Origin: Ectopseudomonas oleovorans
Lineage (GTDB): Bacteria; Pseudomonadota; Gammaproteobacteria; Pseudomonadales; Pseudomonadaceae
Direction of reading: 5' to 3'
Length of the DNA: 41,646 bases
Assembly: GCF_003052605.1 (NCBI RefSeq)
Contig: NZ_QASO01000135.1
Location: 1 to 41,646, forward strand
Below are positions 1 to 7,752 of this stretch, piece after piece. The position numbers and the translations under genes are program-made. Below the pieces are notes generated by a model, which saw nothing but the letters and a program-made list of their open reading frames with translations, was not told the DNA's origin and searched no databases. Positions within the stretch are counted from its first letter, which is position 1, and each line of letters opens with the position of its first letter.

Positions 1-182
1 GTTTATAGACCTTATTCCAGTTCCCGAACGCTTCGGGTAGATCTCTCCAGGGGCATCCCGTGCACATGCTACAGCATGCCCTCCACGGTCATTCGTAGAT
101 CACGCTTGTGGTAGATGGCCTTGCGCAGCAGAATTTCCCGCAGCTTCGACCAATGCTCATCACTGAGCAATAATCGGGGCAT
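1..182 (-). pseudogene. IS5-family transposase N-terminus, broken
   Basis: Read on the minus strand from an ATG at 182, the translation starts MPRLLLSDEHWSKLREILL and continues through KRDLRMTVEGML, the typical N-terminus of IS5-family transposases. An in-frame TAG follows directly. Downstream, the expected WRDLPEAFGNWNKVYK segment is readable only in another frame, so there is a stop plus a frameshift. The rest lies outside the left edge. Clear remnant of an insertion sequence; no terminal inverted repeat was identified between 183 and 300. Confidence 0.75.
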
Positions 183-301
183 TGTAAACTCGTATCGATG
201 TTGGACTAGAGCTTCAACGATGCGAGTTTTCTCTTATATATCAACTGGTTAGGGAAAAACGGCAACAGCCTCTAGTGGTTACGGGCCCTAGAAGCAAAAA
301 A

Positions 302-324
302 CCAGCGGAGATATTTTCTGCTGG
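302..324 (-). terminator. Rho-independent terminator after DUF3108 gene
   Basis: Inverted repeat CCAGC...GCTGG with an inner stem (about 10 pairs including two G-T wobbles, 3-nt loop). On the minus strand it is followed by TTTTTTGC, and on the plus strand by GGATTTTTG, so it could work in both directions. It lies about 100 bases past the stop of the DUF3108 gene and probably ends the purM-purN-DUF3108 transcript. Between it and the stop codon I see nothing else. Confidence 0.6.
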
Positions 325-425
325 GGATTTTTGTTTTTTGTCTTTCAGATCATGGCGTTAGCGATCTGCATCAACAGATTAAGCCAACACCTTGGCAATG
401 GCCCGGTTTTTTATTTGGTTGCAGA

Positions 426-1142
426 TCAGTCGCGACGACCTTCCACCGGCTTGCCGGCGACGGTGCCGTCCTTGAGCATGATCTGGTATTCCTTGCCGTC
501 GGTTTCCACCTGATGCAGGCGTACCAGCAGGTGGCCCCAGTCCTTGGCGAACCACAGCACGGTCTTGCGGGTGCTTTGTGTGGGGTCACGCACGCGCTCG
601 ACCTTGATCGCATCGATCAGGCCAGCCTTGGTGCGTACCACTTCTTCGCCCAGTACACGGAAGTCATAGGTTTCGATTTCGTCACCGTCGACCACCTGGT
701 AACTCACGCTCTTTTTGCCCGCCGCGACGTCCTGCTGCAGGGCGACCTGATAGGTTGACTTGTCCAGCAGGCCACGGTTGAGCGGAAAGGTCACGGCATC
801 GCCACGGTCATTGCCGATGACTTGTTTCTGCTCCCAGTCGAAGTCCTGCTCGACCTTCTTGCCTTTACCCAGGCCGCTGCGGTTGAGGCGGTAGGTCAAG
901 GGCAGCAGGGCACCGTTGTCGACGCGGAAGGTGCTTTCTTCGGTAAGGCTGGCAACCAGCATCGAAGCTTCGAAGTTGAGGGTCCAGCGGCCGTCTTCCT
1001 CACGCTTGAGGCTGCGTTCGGCGCTGCCGCTGACCGGCAGTTGCTTCCAGTCCGCCGTGTAGCTGGCGGAGAAAGGCTGCAGATCCTCGGCAAGGGCTGG
1101 CAGGGCGAACAGGGTCAGGGCGAACAGCAGGGCGCGACGCAT
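426..1142 (-). CDS. DUF3108 periplasmic protein
   Basis: A 238-residue protein with a signal peptide (MRRALLFALTLFALPALA, cleavage probably after residue 18), then a beta-rich DUF3108-type domain whose typical segments are visible (FSASYTADWK near the start; FRVLGEEVVRTKAGLIDAIKVERV; TVLWFAKDWGHLLVRLHQVETDGKEYQI at the end). DUF3108 proteins are exported proteins of unknown function. It follows purN on the same strand with 8 bases between them, so it is probably in the purM-purN transcript. The same purM-purN-DUF3108 order is known from other pseudomonads. The biochemical role is unknown. Confidence 0.88.
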   Translation of the reverse strand: MRRALLFALTLFALPALAEDLQPFSASYTADWKQLPVSGSAERSLKREEDGRWTLNFEASMLVASLTEESTFRVDNGALLPLTYRLNRSGLGKGKKVEQDFDWEQKQVIGNDRGDAVTFPLNRGLLDKSTYQVALQQDVAAGKKSVSYQVVDGDEIETYDFRVLGEEVVRTKAGLIDAIKVERVRDPTQSTRKTVLWFAKDWGHLLVRLHQVETDGKEYQIMLKDGTVAGKPVEGRRD

Positions 1143-1150
1143 AGAGTCTC

Positions 1151-1795
1151 CTAGGTTCGAATCAGGTGGCCGCTGGCGGGCAGCGGCTGGCCATCCAGCA
1201 TTGCGCCTTGAGCGCCAAGACGCAAGCGGCCTTCGGCAAACCAGCGTACAGCCAGAGGATAGATCTGGTGTTCCTGCTGATGCACGCGGCGCGCAAGGCT
1301 TTCGGCCGTGTCATCGGCCATTACGGGCAGCACTGCTTGTACGACCAGGGGGCCACCATCGAGTTCCTCGGTGACGAAGTGCACGCTGCAGCCGTGTTCG
1401 CTGTCGCCGGCTTCGATAGCTCGTTGATGAGTGTGCAGGCCTTTGTGCTTGGGCAGCAGTGACGGGTGGATATTCAGCAGGCGGCCTGCATAGTGCTGAA
1501 CGAAGCCAGGCGTGAGGATGCGCATGAAACCGGCCAGCACCACCAGGTCAGGCTGGTGGGCATCGATGGCCTGGATCAGGGCGGCATCGAAGGCTTCGCG
1601 GCCGTCGAACTGCTTGTGATCAAGCAGTTCGGTGGCGATCCCGGCCTGTTTCGCCCGCTCCAGGCCGTGGGCACCGGCGCGGTTGCAGATAACCGCGGCG
1701 ATGCGGGCCGGATTGCCGTCGTGGGCGACGCTGTCGATCAGCGCTTGCAGATTGCTGCCTGAGCCGGAGATCAGGACGACGACATTGCAGGGCAT
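1151..1795 (-). CDS. purN: Phosphoribosylglycinamide formyltransferase PurN
   Basis: A 214-residue GAR transformylase that transfers the formyl group of 10-formyl-tetrahydrofolate to glycinamide ribonucleotide in cytosolic purine synthesis. The phosphate-binding loop ISGSGSN (residues 9-15) and the catalytic residues are present: Asn108 and His110 in LLNIHPSLLP, and Asp146 in EELDGGPL. The start chosen is the ATG at 1795, which overlaps the purM stop (TGATG); a longer in-frame extension exists but would run into purM. Length matches the family. Translationally coupled to purM. Confidence 0.96.
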   Translation of the reverse strand: MPCNVVVLISGSGSNLQALIDSVAHDGNPARIAAVICNRAGAHGLERAKQAGIATELLDHKQFDGREAFDAALIQAIDAHQPDLVVLAGFMRILTPGFVQHYAGRLLNIHPSLLPKHKGLHTHQRAIEAGDSEHGCSVHFVTEELDGGPLVVQAVLPVMADDTAESLARRVHQQEHQIYPLAVRWFAEGRLRLGAQGAMLDGQPLPASGHLIRT

Positions 1796-2853
1796 CAGTG
1801 GGCTTTCAGGTTGTTCAGCTGCACCTGGGCTGCGCCTTCGGCTGCTTCGGTGATCTGACCGATGACCCAAGGTTGCTCGCCGCTGGCGCGCAGGTTGGCC
1901 AGGGCGGCTTCGACCTGATCCTGTGCCACGCAGATGACCATGCCGACGCCACAGTTGAGTACGCGGTGCATCTCGTGCTCGTCGACGTTGCCTTGTGCCT
2001 GCAGCCAGTCGAACACGGCCGGGCGATTCCAGCTGGCCACGTCGATCACCGCCTGGGCGCCTTGCGGCAGTACGCGCGGGATGTTGTCCAGCAGGCCGCC
2101 GCCAGTGATGTGGGCCATGGCCTTGACCGCGCCGGTGTCCTTGATCAGCTTGAGCAGCGGCTTGACGTAGATACGGGTCGGTGCCATCAGCAGGTCGGCC
2201 AGGGCCTTGCCATCCAGTTGCACCTGCTCGATATCGGCGCCGGAGACTTCGATGATCTTGCGGATCAGCGAGTAGCCGTTGGAGTGCGGGCCGGAGGAGG
2301 GCAGGGCGATCAGCGCGTCACCGGTAACGACCTTGGAGCCGTCGATGATTTCGCTCTTTTCCACCACGCCGACGCAGAAACCGGCCAGGTCGTAGTCTTC
2401 GCCTTCGTACATGCCCGGCATCTCGGCGGTTTCGCCGCCGACCAGGGAGCAGCCGGCCAGCTCGCAGCCGGCGCCGATGCCGGTGACCACGGTGGCGGCG
2501 ACGTCGACGTTGAGCTTGCCGGTGGCGTAGTAGTCGAGGAAGAACAGCGGCTCGGCGCCACAGACCACCAGGTCGTTGACGCACATGGCGACCAGGTCCT
2601 GGCCGATGCTGTCGTGCTTGTTCAGGTTCAGCGCCAGGCGCAGCTTGGTGCCGACGCCGTCGGTGCCGGATACCAGCACCGGTTGTTTGTAGCCGGCCGG
2701 GATCTCGCACAGGGCGCCGAAGCCACCCAGGCCACCCATGACTTCCGGACGCGCAGTGCGCTTGGCGACGCCTTTGATGCGTTCGACCAGGGCTTCACCG
2801 GCATCGATGTCGACGCCTGCGTCCTTGTAGCTGATGGAGGGTTGCTTGCTCAT
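1795..2853 (-). CDS. purM: Phosphoribosylformylglycinamidine cyclo-ligase PurM
   Basis: A 352-residue AIR synthetase that closes the imidazole ring of formylglycinamidine ribonucleotide using ATP. The family signatures are visible: SYKDAGVDIDAGEALVERIK at the N-terminus, GTDGVGTKL in the nucleotide-binding region, CVNDLVVCGAEPLFFLDYYATGKL, GGETAEMPGMY, GPHSNGYSLIRK and HITGGGLLDNIPRVLP. First gene of the leftward purM-purN-DUF3108 group and divergent from the DUF2066 gene; the 240-base gap 2854-3092 must hold both promoters, though I could not pick out a clear operator in it. Confidence 0.97.
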   Translation of the reverse strand: MSKQPSISYKDAGVDIDAGEALVERIKGVAKRTARPEVMGGLGGFGALCEIPAGYKQPVLVSGTDGVGTKLRLALNLNKHDSIGQDLVAMCVNDLVVCGAEPLFFLDYYATGKLNVDVAATVVTGIGAGCELAGCSLVGGETAEMPGMYEGEDYDLAGFCVGVVEKSEIIDGSKVVTGDALIALPSSGPHSNGYSLIRKIIEVSGADIEQVQLDGKALADLLMAPTRIYVKPLLKLIKDTGAVKAMAHITGGGLLDNIPRVLPQGAQAVIDVASWNRPAVFDWLQAQGNVDEHEMHRVLNCGVGMVICVAQDQVEAALANLRASGEQPWVIGQITEAAEGAAQVQLNNLKAH

Positions 2854-3092
2854 AGATCCGGGCCTTTGGATGGGGAGTTCGTGTAGGCGCCGACGTGGCG
2901 CAGGCTCATTCAGGGAACCTGGCGCGCGTACCGGCTGGCGAAGGCGCGCGATTTTATCAGGCTTGCCCGGTAGCGGCCACTCGCGTGCATGCGCTTCGTC
3001 GCAGGCGCTGGTTGCCGGGGCGGGGGCGGCTGTTTAAGGTATAGGCCTTTGTGCCCCGCCGCCGTGCAGCCATCCCTTGCGAGAGTCCCCCG

Positions 3093-4133
3093 ATGCGTTT
3101 TTCCATCCGCCTGTTGTTCGTCTGTCTGTCGCTTCTGAGCCTGCCGGCATTGGCCGCGCCGGTTGCCGGTCTGTACCAGGTGCGTGAGCCTGTGGCTGAC
3201 CAACAGCCGGAAAGTCGCGATGCTGCCATGCAAAAAGCCCTGCAGACTCTGGTGTTGCGCCTGACCGGCGACGCCAAGGCGTTGCAGAACCCGGCGCTGG
3301 ACGGCCTGCGCAAGGAACCGCAGCAGATCGTCAGCCAGTTTGGTTTCGAGGGCGATGCGTTGCTGGTCGAATTCGATCCGGCCAGCACGGATCAACAGCT
3401 GCGCCAGGCTGGCCTGGCCCTGTGGGGCGCCAATCGACCGGCGATTCTCGTCTGGTGGCTCAACGAAGCGCCAGAAGGCAGCCAGCTGGTCGGCGAGAGT
3501 CAGAGTGCGTCGGCGCTGCTGCGCGAGGCGGCTCAGCACCGCGGCCTGCCGCTGCGTTTGCCTCTGGCTGATTTGAGCGAGCAGGCACTGGGCAATGCCG
3601 ATGTGCTGCTGGCCAACGATCCACAGGCGCTACGTGAGGCCTCCGAGCGTTATGGCGCCGATGCCTTGCTGGCCGTGCAGGCGACCGAAAGCGGCGGCAG
3701 TTGGCAGGCGACCTGGCGCCTGTGGCTGGGCGACGAGCGTGAACAGGGCAAGGCTGAGGGCGCCGATCAGGCTGCGCTGGCCGATGCAGTGCTGCTGGCC
3801 GTGGCCGAGCGCCTGGCGCCGCGGTTCGTCGTCAAGCCTGGCGCGGCGCACAGCCTGACGCTGGTTATCGAAGGGGCTGACCTGGGGCGTTTCGCGGCGC
3901 TGGAGCGCTTGCTCGAACCCTTCGCCGCGCGTTTGCAGGAGATCGACGGTCAGCGTCTGGTCTATCAGGTCAGCGCCAGCCCGGAGCAGCTGCGCGCGCA
4001 GCTGGCACTGGGGCAGTTGCAGGAAGTCAGCGAGCCGCTCGACGCCGCAGCGCCGGTAGAGGCTCCTGAAACGGGCGCAACCGAGGCTCCGCAGGTGAAA
4101 CCGCGCACCGATCAGTTGCGCTTTCGCTGGTAG
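3093..4133 (+). CDS. DUF2066 secreted protein
   Basis: A 346-residue protein with a signal peptide (MRFSIRLLFVCLSLLSLPALA, about 21 residues), followed by a DUF2066 domain (GLYQVREPVADQQPESRDAAM; LVLRLTGDAKALQNPALDG; FEGDALLVEFDPASTDQQLRQAG; ANRPAILVWWL). The ATG at 3093 is chosen because it begins the signal peptide; upstream in-frame codons read as non-coding. Function unknown; probably periplasmic. It sits divergent to purM and upstream of the permease gene perM, a neighbourhood I recall from other Pseudomonas chromosomes. Confidence 0.87.
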   Translation: MRFSIRLLFVCLSLLSLPALAAPVAGLYQVREPVADQQPESRDAAMQKALQTLVLRLTGDAKALQNPALDGLRKEPQQIVSQFGFEGDALLVEFDPASTDQQLRQAGLALWGANRPAILVWWLNEAPEGSQLVGESQSASALLREAAQHRGLPLRLPLADLSEQALGNADVLLANDPQALREASERYGADALLAVQATESGGSWQATWRLWLGDEREQGKAEGADQAALADAVLLAVAERLAPRFVVKPGAAHSLTLVIEGADLGRFAALERLLEPFAARLQEIDGQRLVYQVSASPEQLRAQLALGQLQEVSEPLDAAAPVEAPETGATEAPQVKPRTDQLRFRW

Positions 4134-4166
4134 AATTGGCGCCGGCTGGATCACAGCCCAGTTACG

Positions 4167-4185
4167 CGGCGCCTTCCTGGCGCCG
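4167..4185 (+). terminator. Weak hairpin after DUF2066 gene
   Basis: CGGCGCC and GGCGCCG arms (7 perfect pairs) around TTCCT, followed by TTTCG. The stem is strong but the T-run is short, so it may only partly end transcription before perM, which starts 22 bases further on. Confidence 0.35.
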
Positions 4186-4206
4186 TTTCGCATCGAGGAC
4201 GCGAGC

Positions 4207-5277
4207 ATGACCGATTCCACCCGCTGGCTATGGATGGCTGGGCTGTTTCTGCTCGGCTGGCTGCTGTACCTGTTGCACCCGATTCTTTCCCCGTTCCTGA
4301 TCGGCATCCTGTTGGCCTACATGGGCGACCCGCTGGTCGACCGTCTCGAGCGGCATCGCTTGTCGCGTACCGGTGGTGTGGTGGTGGTGTTCACCCTGTT
4401 TGCGCTGGTGCTGCTGGTTCTCGTGCTGGTGCTGGTGCCGATGCTGGGGCGGCAACTGGTGCGTTTGTATCAACTGGCGCCGGAGGTGATCGACTGGCTG
4501 CAGGGCACGGCATTGCCTTGGTCGCAGTCGCATCTGGGGCTGCAGGATGACCTGCTGCAGGTCGACCAGCTCAAGCAGGTCTTTACCGACAACATTGGCA
4601 AGACCACCGACGTGCTCAAGGCGGTACTGGCCCAGGCGACATCCTCGGGGTTGGCACTGCTGGCCTGGCTCGGCAACCTGATGCTGATTCCGGTGGTGAG
4701 CTTTTACCTGATGCGCGACTGGGATGTGCTGGTCGAGCAGGTGCGGCGCCTGCTGCCGCGTCAACGCGAGGGGTTGGTGGTCAAGCTGGCAGGCGAATGC
4801 CATGAGGTGCTCGGCGCCTTCCTGCGTGGCCAGCTACTGGTGATGCTGGCGCTGAGCATCATTTATGCCTCGGGCCTGATGCTGGTGGGGCTGGAGCTGG
4901 GATTGCTGATTGGCGTGCTGGCGGGGTTGGCGAGCATCGTGCCCTATATGGGCTTTATCGTCGGCATCGGTGCGGCGTTGACCGCCGCGCTGTTCCAGTT
5001 CGGCCTCGAACCCTATCCCCTGATCGGCATCGCTGTGGTGTTCATGATCGGCCAGATGCTCGAGGGCATGGTGCTGACGCCCATGTTGGTGGGCGATCGC
5101 ATCGGCCTGCACCCGGTCGCGGTGATCTTCGCCATCCTCGCTGGCGGCCAGCTGTTTGGCTTCACCGGCGTGCTGTTGGCCTTGCCGGTAGCAGCGGTGA
5201 TCATGGTTCTGCTGCGCCATGCCCATGATTTGTATAAACTTTCCGGTCTTTACGGTGAATCGCCATCAAGTGACTGA
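4207..5277 (+). CDS. perM: AI-2E family transporter (PerM-like), C-terminus rewritten by prophage
   Basis: A 356-residue inner-membrane protein of the AI-2E/PerM exporter family. Hydrophobic segments near the N-terminus (WLWMAGLFLLGWLLYLLHPIL; GGVVVVFTLFALVLLVLVLV), the family segment LMLIPVVSFYLMRDWD, and a C-terminal helical cluster (GLASIVPYMGFIVGIGAALTA; IAVVFMIGQMLEGMVLTPMLVGDRIGLHPVAVIFAIL) match the family. Substrate unknown. The last residues after ...YKLSGLYGES come from prophage DNA (PSSD then stop); the displaced native ending, YKLSGLYGESSGSDEPLA, is still readable at 14308-14363, where its stop overlaps the hda start. The final 28 bases overlap the integrase gene tail to tail. Confidence 0.92.
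   Translation: MTDSTRWLWMAGLFLLGWLLYLLHPILSPFLIGILLAYMGDPLVDRLERHRLSRTGGVVVVFTLFALVLLVLVLVLVPMLGRQLVRLYQLAPEVIDWLQGTALPWSQSHLGLQDDLLQVDQLKQVFTDNIGKTTDVLKAVLAQATSSGLALLAWLGNLMLIPVVSFYLMRDWDVLVEQVRRLLPRQREGLVVKLAGECHEVLGAFLRGQLLVMLALSIIYASGLMLVGLELGLLIGVLAGLASIVPYMGFIVGIGAALTAALFQFGLEPYPLIGIAVVFMIGQMLEGMVLTPMLVGDRIGLHPVAVIFAILAGGQLFGFTGVLLALPVAAVIMVLLRHAHDLYKLSGLYGESPSSD
5232..5255 (+). repeat. attL of filamentous prophage
   Basis: 24-base core starting GTATAAACTTTCCGG, repeated at 14307-14330 with one difference (T at 5247, C at 14322). It encodes part of the PerM C-terminus (YKLSGLYG) and also holds the integrase stop codon (TAA, minus strand, 5250-5252). Together with attR it delimits a segment of 9,075 bases. 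Confidence 0.9.
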
Positions 5278-6308
5278 TTTTTAAGGGTTTTCTTTCGACT
5301 CTTTTTGCGGGGTGTCGAAGAAGTGTCGAAACCATCAAGCGGATTGAAGCGCACAGCATCACGCAGGTGAGACGGTGAGAGGTGCGCATAGCGCATTGTC
5401 ACCGTCAGGGATGAATGCCCAAGAATCTCTTTAAGCGCCAGGATGCCACCGCCGTTCATGACAAAATGACTGGCGAACGTGTGGCGCAACACGTGGCTTG
5501 CCTGCCCCCTTGGCAGCTTGATGCCACTCCCCTTGAGGGCAATCCTAAAGGCCCGCAGGCAACTGGCGAAACGTGAGTTGGCCTCGAAATGGGCTGCAAG
5601 ACGCTTGGCCAAGTCAGGGGTGATAGGAACCGTGCGAACGCGCTTAGACTTTGTGTTCACGAATGTCACGGTGTCGTTCCTGACAAGCTCAGGCCGAAGG
5701 CCTTCAGCCTCTGACCACCTAGCACCCGTAGCAAGGCATAGCTCTGCAACGAGGCGGACGCTTTTAGAGCGACTGCCCTCGAGAGCATCGAGCAATTGCT
5801 TAATCTGATTAACAGTCAGATAGGTTAGCTGGGCTTCTTGAAACTTGAGGGGCTTGAGATTGGCAAGCGGATTTGAGTAGTCGATATCGCCAAGGCGGTA
5901 CAGTTCGTTGAAAACCGTCTTGAGGTAGGAAAGGCGGTTATTGATCGACTTAGGCTTAGCGCCCGACTCCAGTTCACGGCGACGCAAATCTACGACAGCA
6001 GAGCCGGTTAACTTGCGCGCTATTGGATCACCCAGGCGCTTAGCCATGAGCTTGAGCGCATTAGTCCGACGCAGGCCGCTGGTAATGGCATGGCCGTGCA
6101 GGTCATACCAGCGTTGTATGACTTCGCTGAGCCGACGATTGTCCTTGGGCTTGGGATTCCAGTCGCGTGGCTGAATGCATTCAGTACGGCACTTAGCCTC
6201 AAAGCGCTGAGCCTCAGCCTTGGTATTTAGCGTCTTACGAAAACGCTTGCCTTTAACCGGCTCGACATCGACTTTCCAGCGACCGTCAGGGAGTTGTTCG
6301 ATAGCCAT
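5250..6308 (-). CDS. int: Tyrosine-type phage integrase
   Basis: A 352-residue site-specific recombinase that should integrate and excise the prophage at the perM 3' end. An N-terminal arm-binding domain (residues 1-60: MAIEQLPDGRWKVDVEPVKG) is followed by a core-binding domain and a catalytic domain. The catalytic residues are visible: Arg197 (LATGARWSEAEGL), His272-Arg275 (SHVLRHTFASHF), His298 (LGHSS) and Tyr307 (TMRYAHLSP). The ATG at 6308 is chosen because it overlaps the initiator gene's stop (TAATG); a GTG at 6326 is possible. The C-terminal tail is basic (PRKKSRKK), and the stop codon lies inside the att core. Confidence 0.95.
   Translation of the reverse strand: MAIEQLPDGRWKVDVEPVKGKRFRKTLNTKAEAQRFEAKCRTECIQPRDWNPKPKDNRRLSEVIQRWYDLHGHAITSGLRRTNALKLMAKRLGDPIARKLTGSAVVDLRRRELESGAKPKSINNRLSYLKTVFNELYRLGDIDYSNPLANLKPLKFQEAQLTYLTVNQIKQLLDALEGSRSKSVRLVAELCLATGARWSEAEGLRPELVRNDTVTFVNTKSKRVRTVPITPDLAKRLAAHFEANSRFASCLRAFRIALKGSGIKLPRGQASHVLRHTFASHFVMNGGGILALKEILGHSSLTVTMRYAHLSPSHLRDAVRFNPLDGFDTSSTPRKKSRKKTLKNQSLDGDSP
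5312..5330 (-). promoter_or_regulatory. Paired GTGTCGAA motifs, left prophage end (candidate arm sites)
   Basis: Two copies of GTGTCGAA (5312-5319 and 5323-5330) exactly 11 bases apart, inside the end of the integrase gene. The same pair with the same spacing occurs near the other end (14191-14209). Equal spacing at both ends suggests binding sites for integrase arms or an accessory protein. Confidence 0.45.
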
Positions 6309-7603
6309 TAGACGGCACGCCCCCACCTGATAACCCGTTCCTCCAGGCGTTCACCAACCATGGCGCGGATGTCCTGCCCAGTCATTCCCTTGTCACGGTA
6401 GTAGGTGCGAATCAGCGGCCAAAAGGGCAGGGTTTTGAGCGCCTTATAAGCCTTTTTTGGATCGACCCCTTGCCGTGCAAACAGCGAAATGGCGTTGCCG
6501 ACCATTAGGTCAATGTTCTTTCCGCTGAAACCCGTAGCCGTCTTGTATTTACGCCTGTACTCGGTCTTATCGACAAGGGAAGTGACACCCGTTTGCACAC
6601 GAACATCGTCACGAATCAACTGCCAGAACGCATCGAGCAAACCAGGGCGAGCCAGCAGACGAAAATTCGTCAGGCCGTAGCGCCAAAGGCCATCGAGGTG
6701 CGGAGCGAACTCAGCGAAGGTGCGCGTTTCAATGAACTGGCCAGACTCGACCGAGCAGCTTCCGGCAGCGAATTGGTTGACCACGGAATGATGATAGCGA
6801 AGCTCACAGCGCCAAACCGGCTGTTCAGGGTCATAGTTGCCAGCATCGTCGGCATCAAACGGATTGTCACGGCGACGCCATACCGTTTCCCACCAGTCGA
6901 GTTTATCGATGGACTTGGCCTGAAGCGTTTTGTTGTAGATACCGAGCTGGCAGGCACCGGCAGAGCCGAACATGTATGACTGACCACGGCCATAGGTGGC
7001 CGACTTGTCTGCCCACTCAAAACTGCTGATGCCGTCAAAACGGCGCTGGGCAGTGGCTTTGCAGTGAAGGCGGGCAGTTATGTCGTCTGGAGGCGTCCAG
7101 CCCTGAAAATCAAGCGCAAGGTGCACGGCGCATTGCTTTGGCTCGACGGCTGTCATGCATTCGCTGGCAAGACGATCCATAACGGACTGGAGGCGGTCAG
7201 GCTCATGGGCGTCAATGGCATGGGGCGATACTTCGATCTTTAGATGAGGGCCGATCACATCGACCTTGCAGTTAAAATTCTTGATCAGCAGGATCAGCCC
7301 CAGGTCAGCATTCTGAAGCTTGAACTGGTAGCCGGAATCTCGACCAACGCGGGACGCGTGGAAGCGGTAGCCCGCAAAATCGACCATGCCGGGCTTGTCA
7401 CCGAACAGCGACAGGAAGTCAGGACGCAAAAGGCCAGCATAGAGCTGGCGGACGGTATCGACACCGCAGCGGAGCAGGCGAACGCCTGACAGGTCGGTGA
7501 ACTTGGCAAGATGCTGGTCAAAGAAGTGGCGACCCTTGGGACTTTCCTCGACTTGACCGTCAACACCAAACAAAACCCGAATCTGATCTTTTGACTTAGA
7601 CAT
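6308..7603 (-). CDS. Rolling-circle replication initiator of Pf-type phage
   Basis: A 431-residue protein in the position and of the length of the Pf1-type replication initiator (about 430 residues, next to integrase). It has the general look of phage/plasmid initiators (segments HFFDQHLAKFTDLSGVRLLRCGVDTV, ECMTAVEPKQCAVHLALDFQGW, YMFGSAGACQLGIYNKTLQAK, VWRCELRYHHSVVNQF). The expected function is to nick the replicative form and start plus-strand synthesis. I could not assign the catalytic tyrosine with certainty. The start is preceded by TAAGGTTATTTC (Shine-Dalgarno-like). It is coupled to int by a TAATG overlap. Confidence 0.85.
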   Translation of the reverse strand: MSKSKDQIRVLFGVDGQVEESPKGRHFFDQHLAKFTDLSGVRLLRCGVDTVRQLYAGLLRPDFLSLFGDKPGMVDFAGYRFHASRVGRDSGYQFKLQNADLGLILLIKNFNCKVDVIGPHLKIEVSPHAIDAHEPDRLQSVMDRLASECMTAVEPKQCAVHLALDFQGWTPPDDITARLHCKATAQRRFDGISSFEWADKSATYGRGQSYMFGSAGACQLGIYNKTLQAKSIDKLDWWETVWRRRDNPFDADDAGNYDPEQPVWRCELRYHHSVVNQFAAGSCSVESGQFIETRTFAEFAPHLDGLWRYGLTNFRLLARPGLLDAFWQLIRDDVRVQTGVTSLVDKTEYRRKYKTATGFSGKNIDLMVGNAISLFARQGVDPKKAYKALKTLPFWPLIRTYYRDKGMTGQDIRAMVGERLEERVIRWGRAV

Positions 7604-7651
7604 GAAATAACCTTACTGACCCGTTATTGACCGTTTTCACTGTTCTTTTAT

Positions 7652-7672
7652 TGACGTGCTACAGGGACGTCA
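7652..7672. other. Hairpin between zot and initiator genes
   Basis: TGACGT and ACGTCA arms around a 9-base loop, in the 149-base gap between zot and the replication initiator. The rest of the gap is a very CG-rich stretch (about 7676-7730) preceded by TTGACC/TTGACG-type repeats. Possible replication origin element or processing site; the intergenic region at 11745-12317 is the stronger origin candidate. Confidence 0.3.
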
Positions 7673-7752
7673 GCGCCCGCGCGACGGCGCACACGCGCGC
7701 TCGTGCCTCACGCGCAACCGCGCCGCCGCGCATGGCGTAGACGTGTGCACAT

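Noticed and set aside
1798..2886. Long plus-strand open frame opposite purM
   Set aside because: Antisense shadow of a clearly conserved purM in high-GC DNA; the product has no protein-like pattern.
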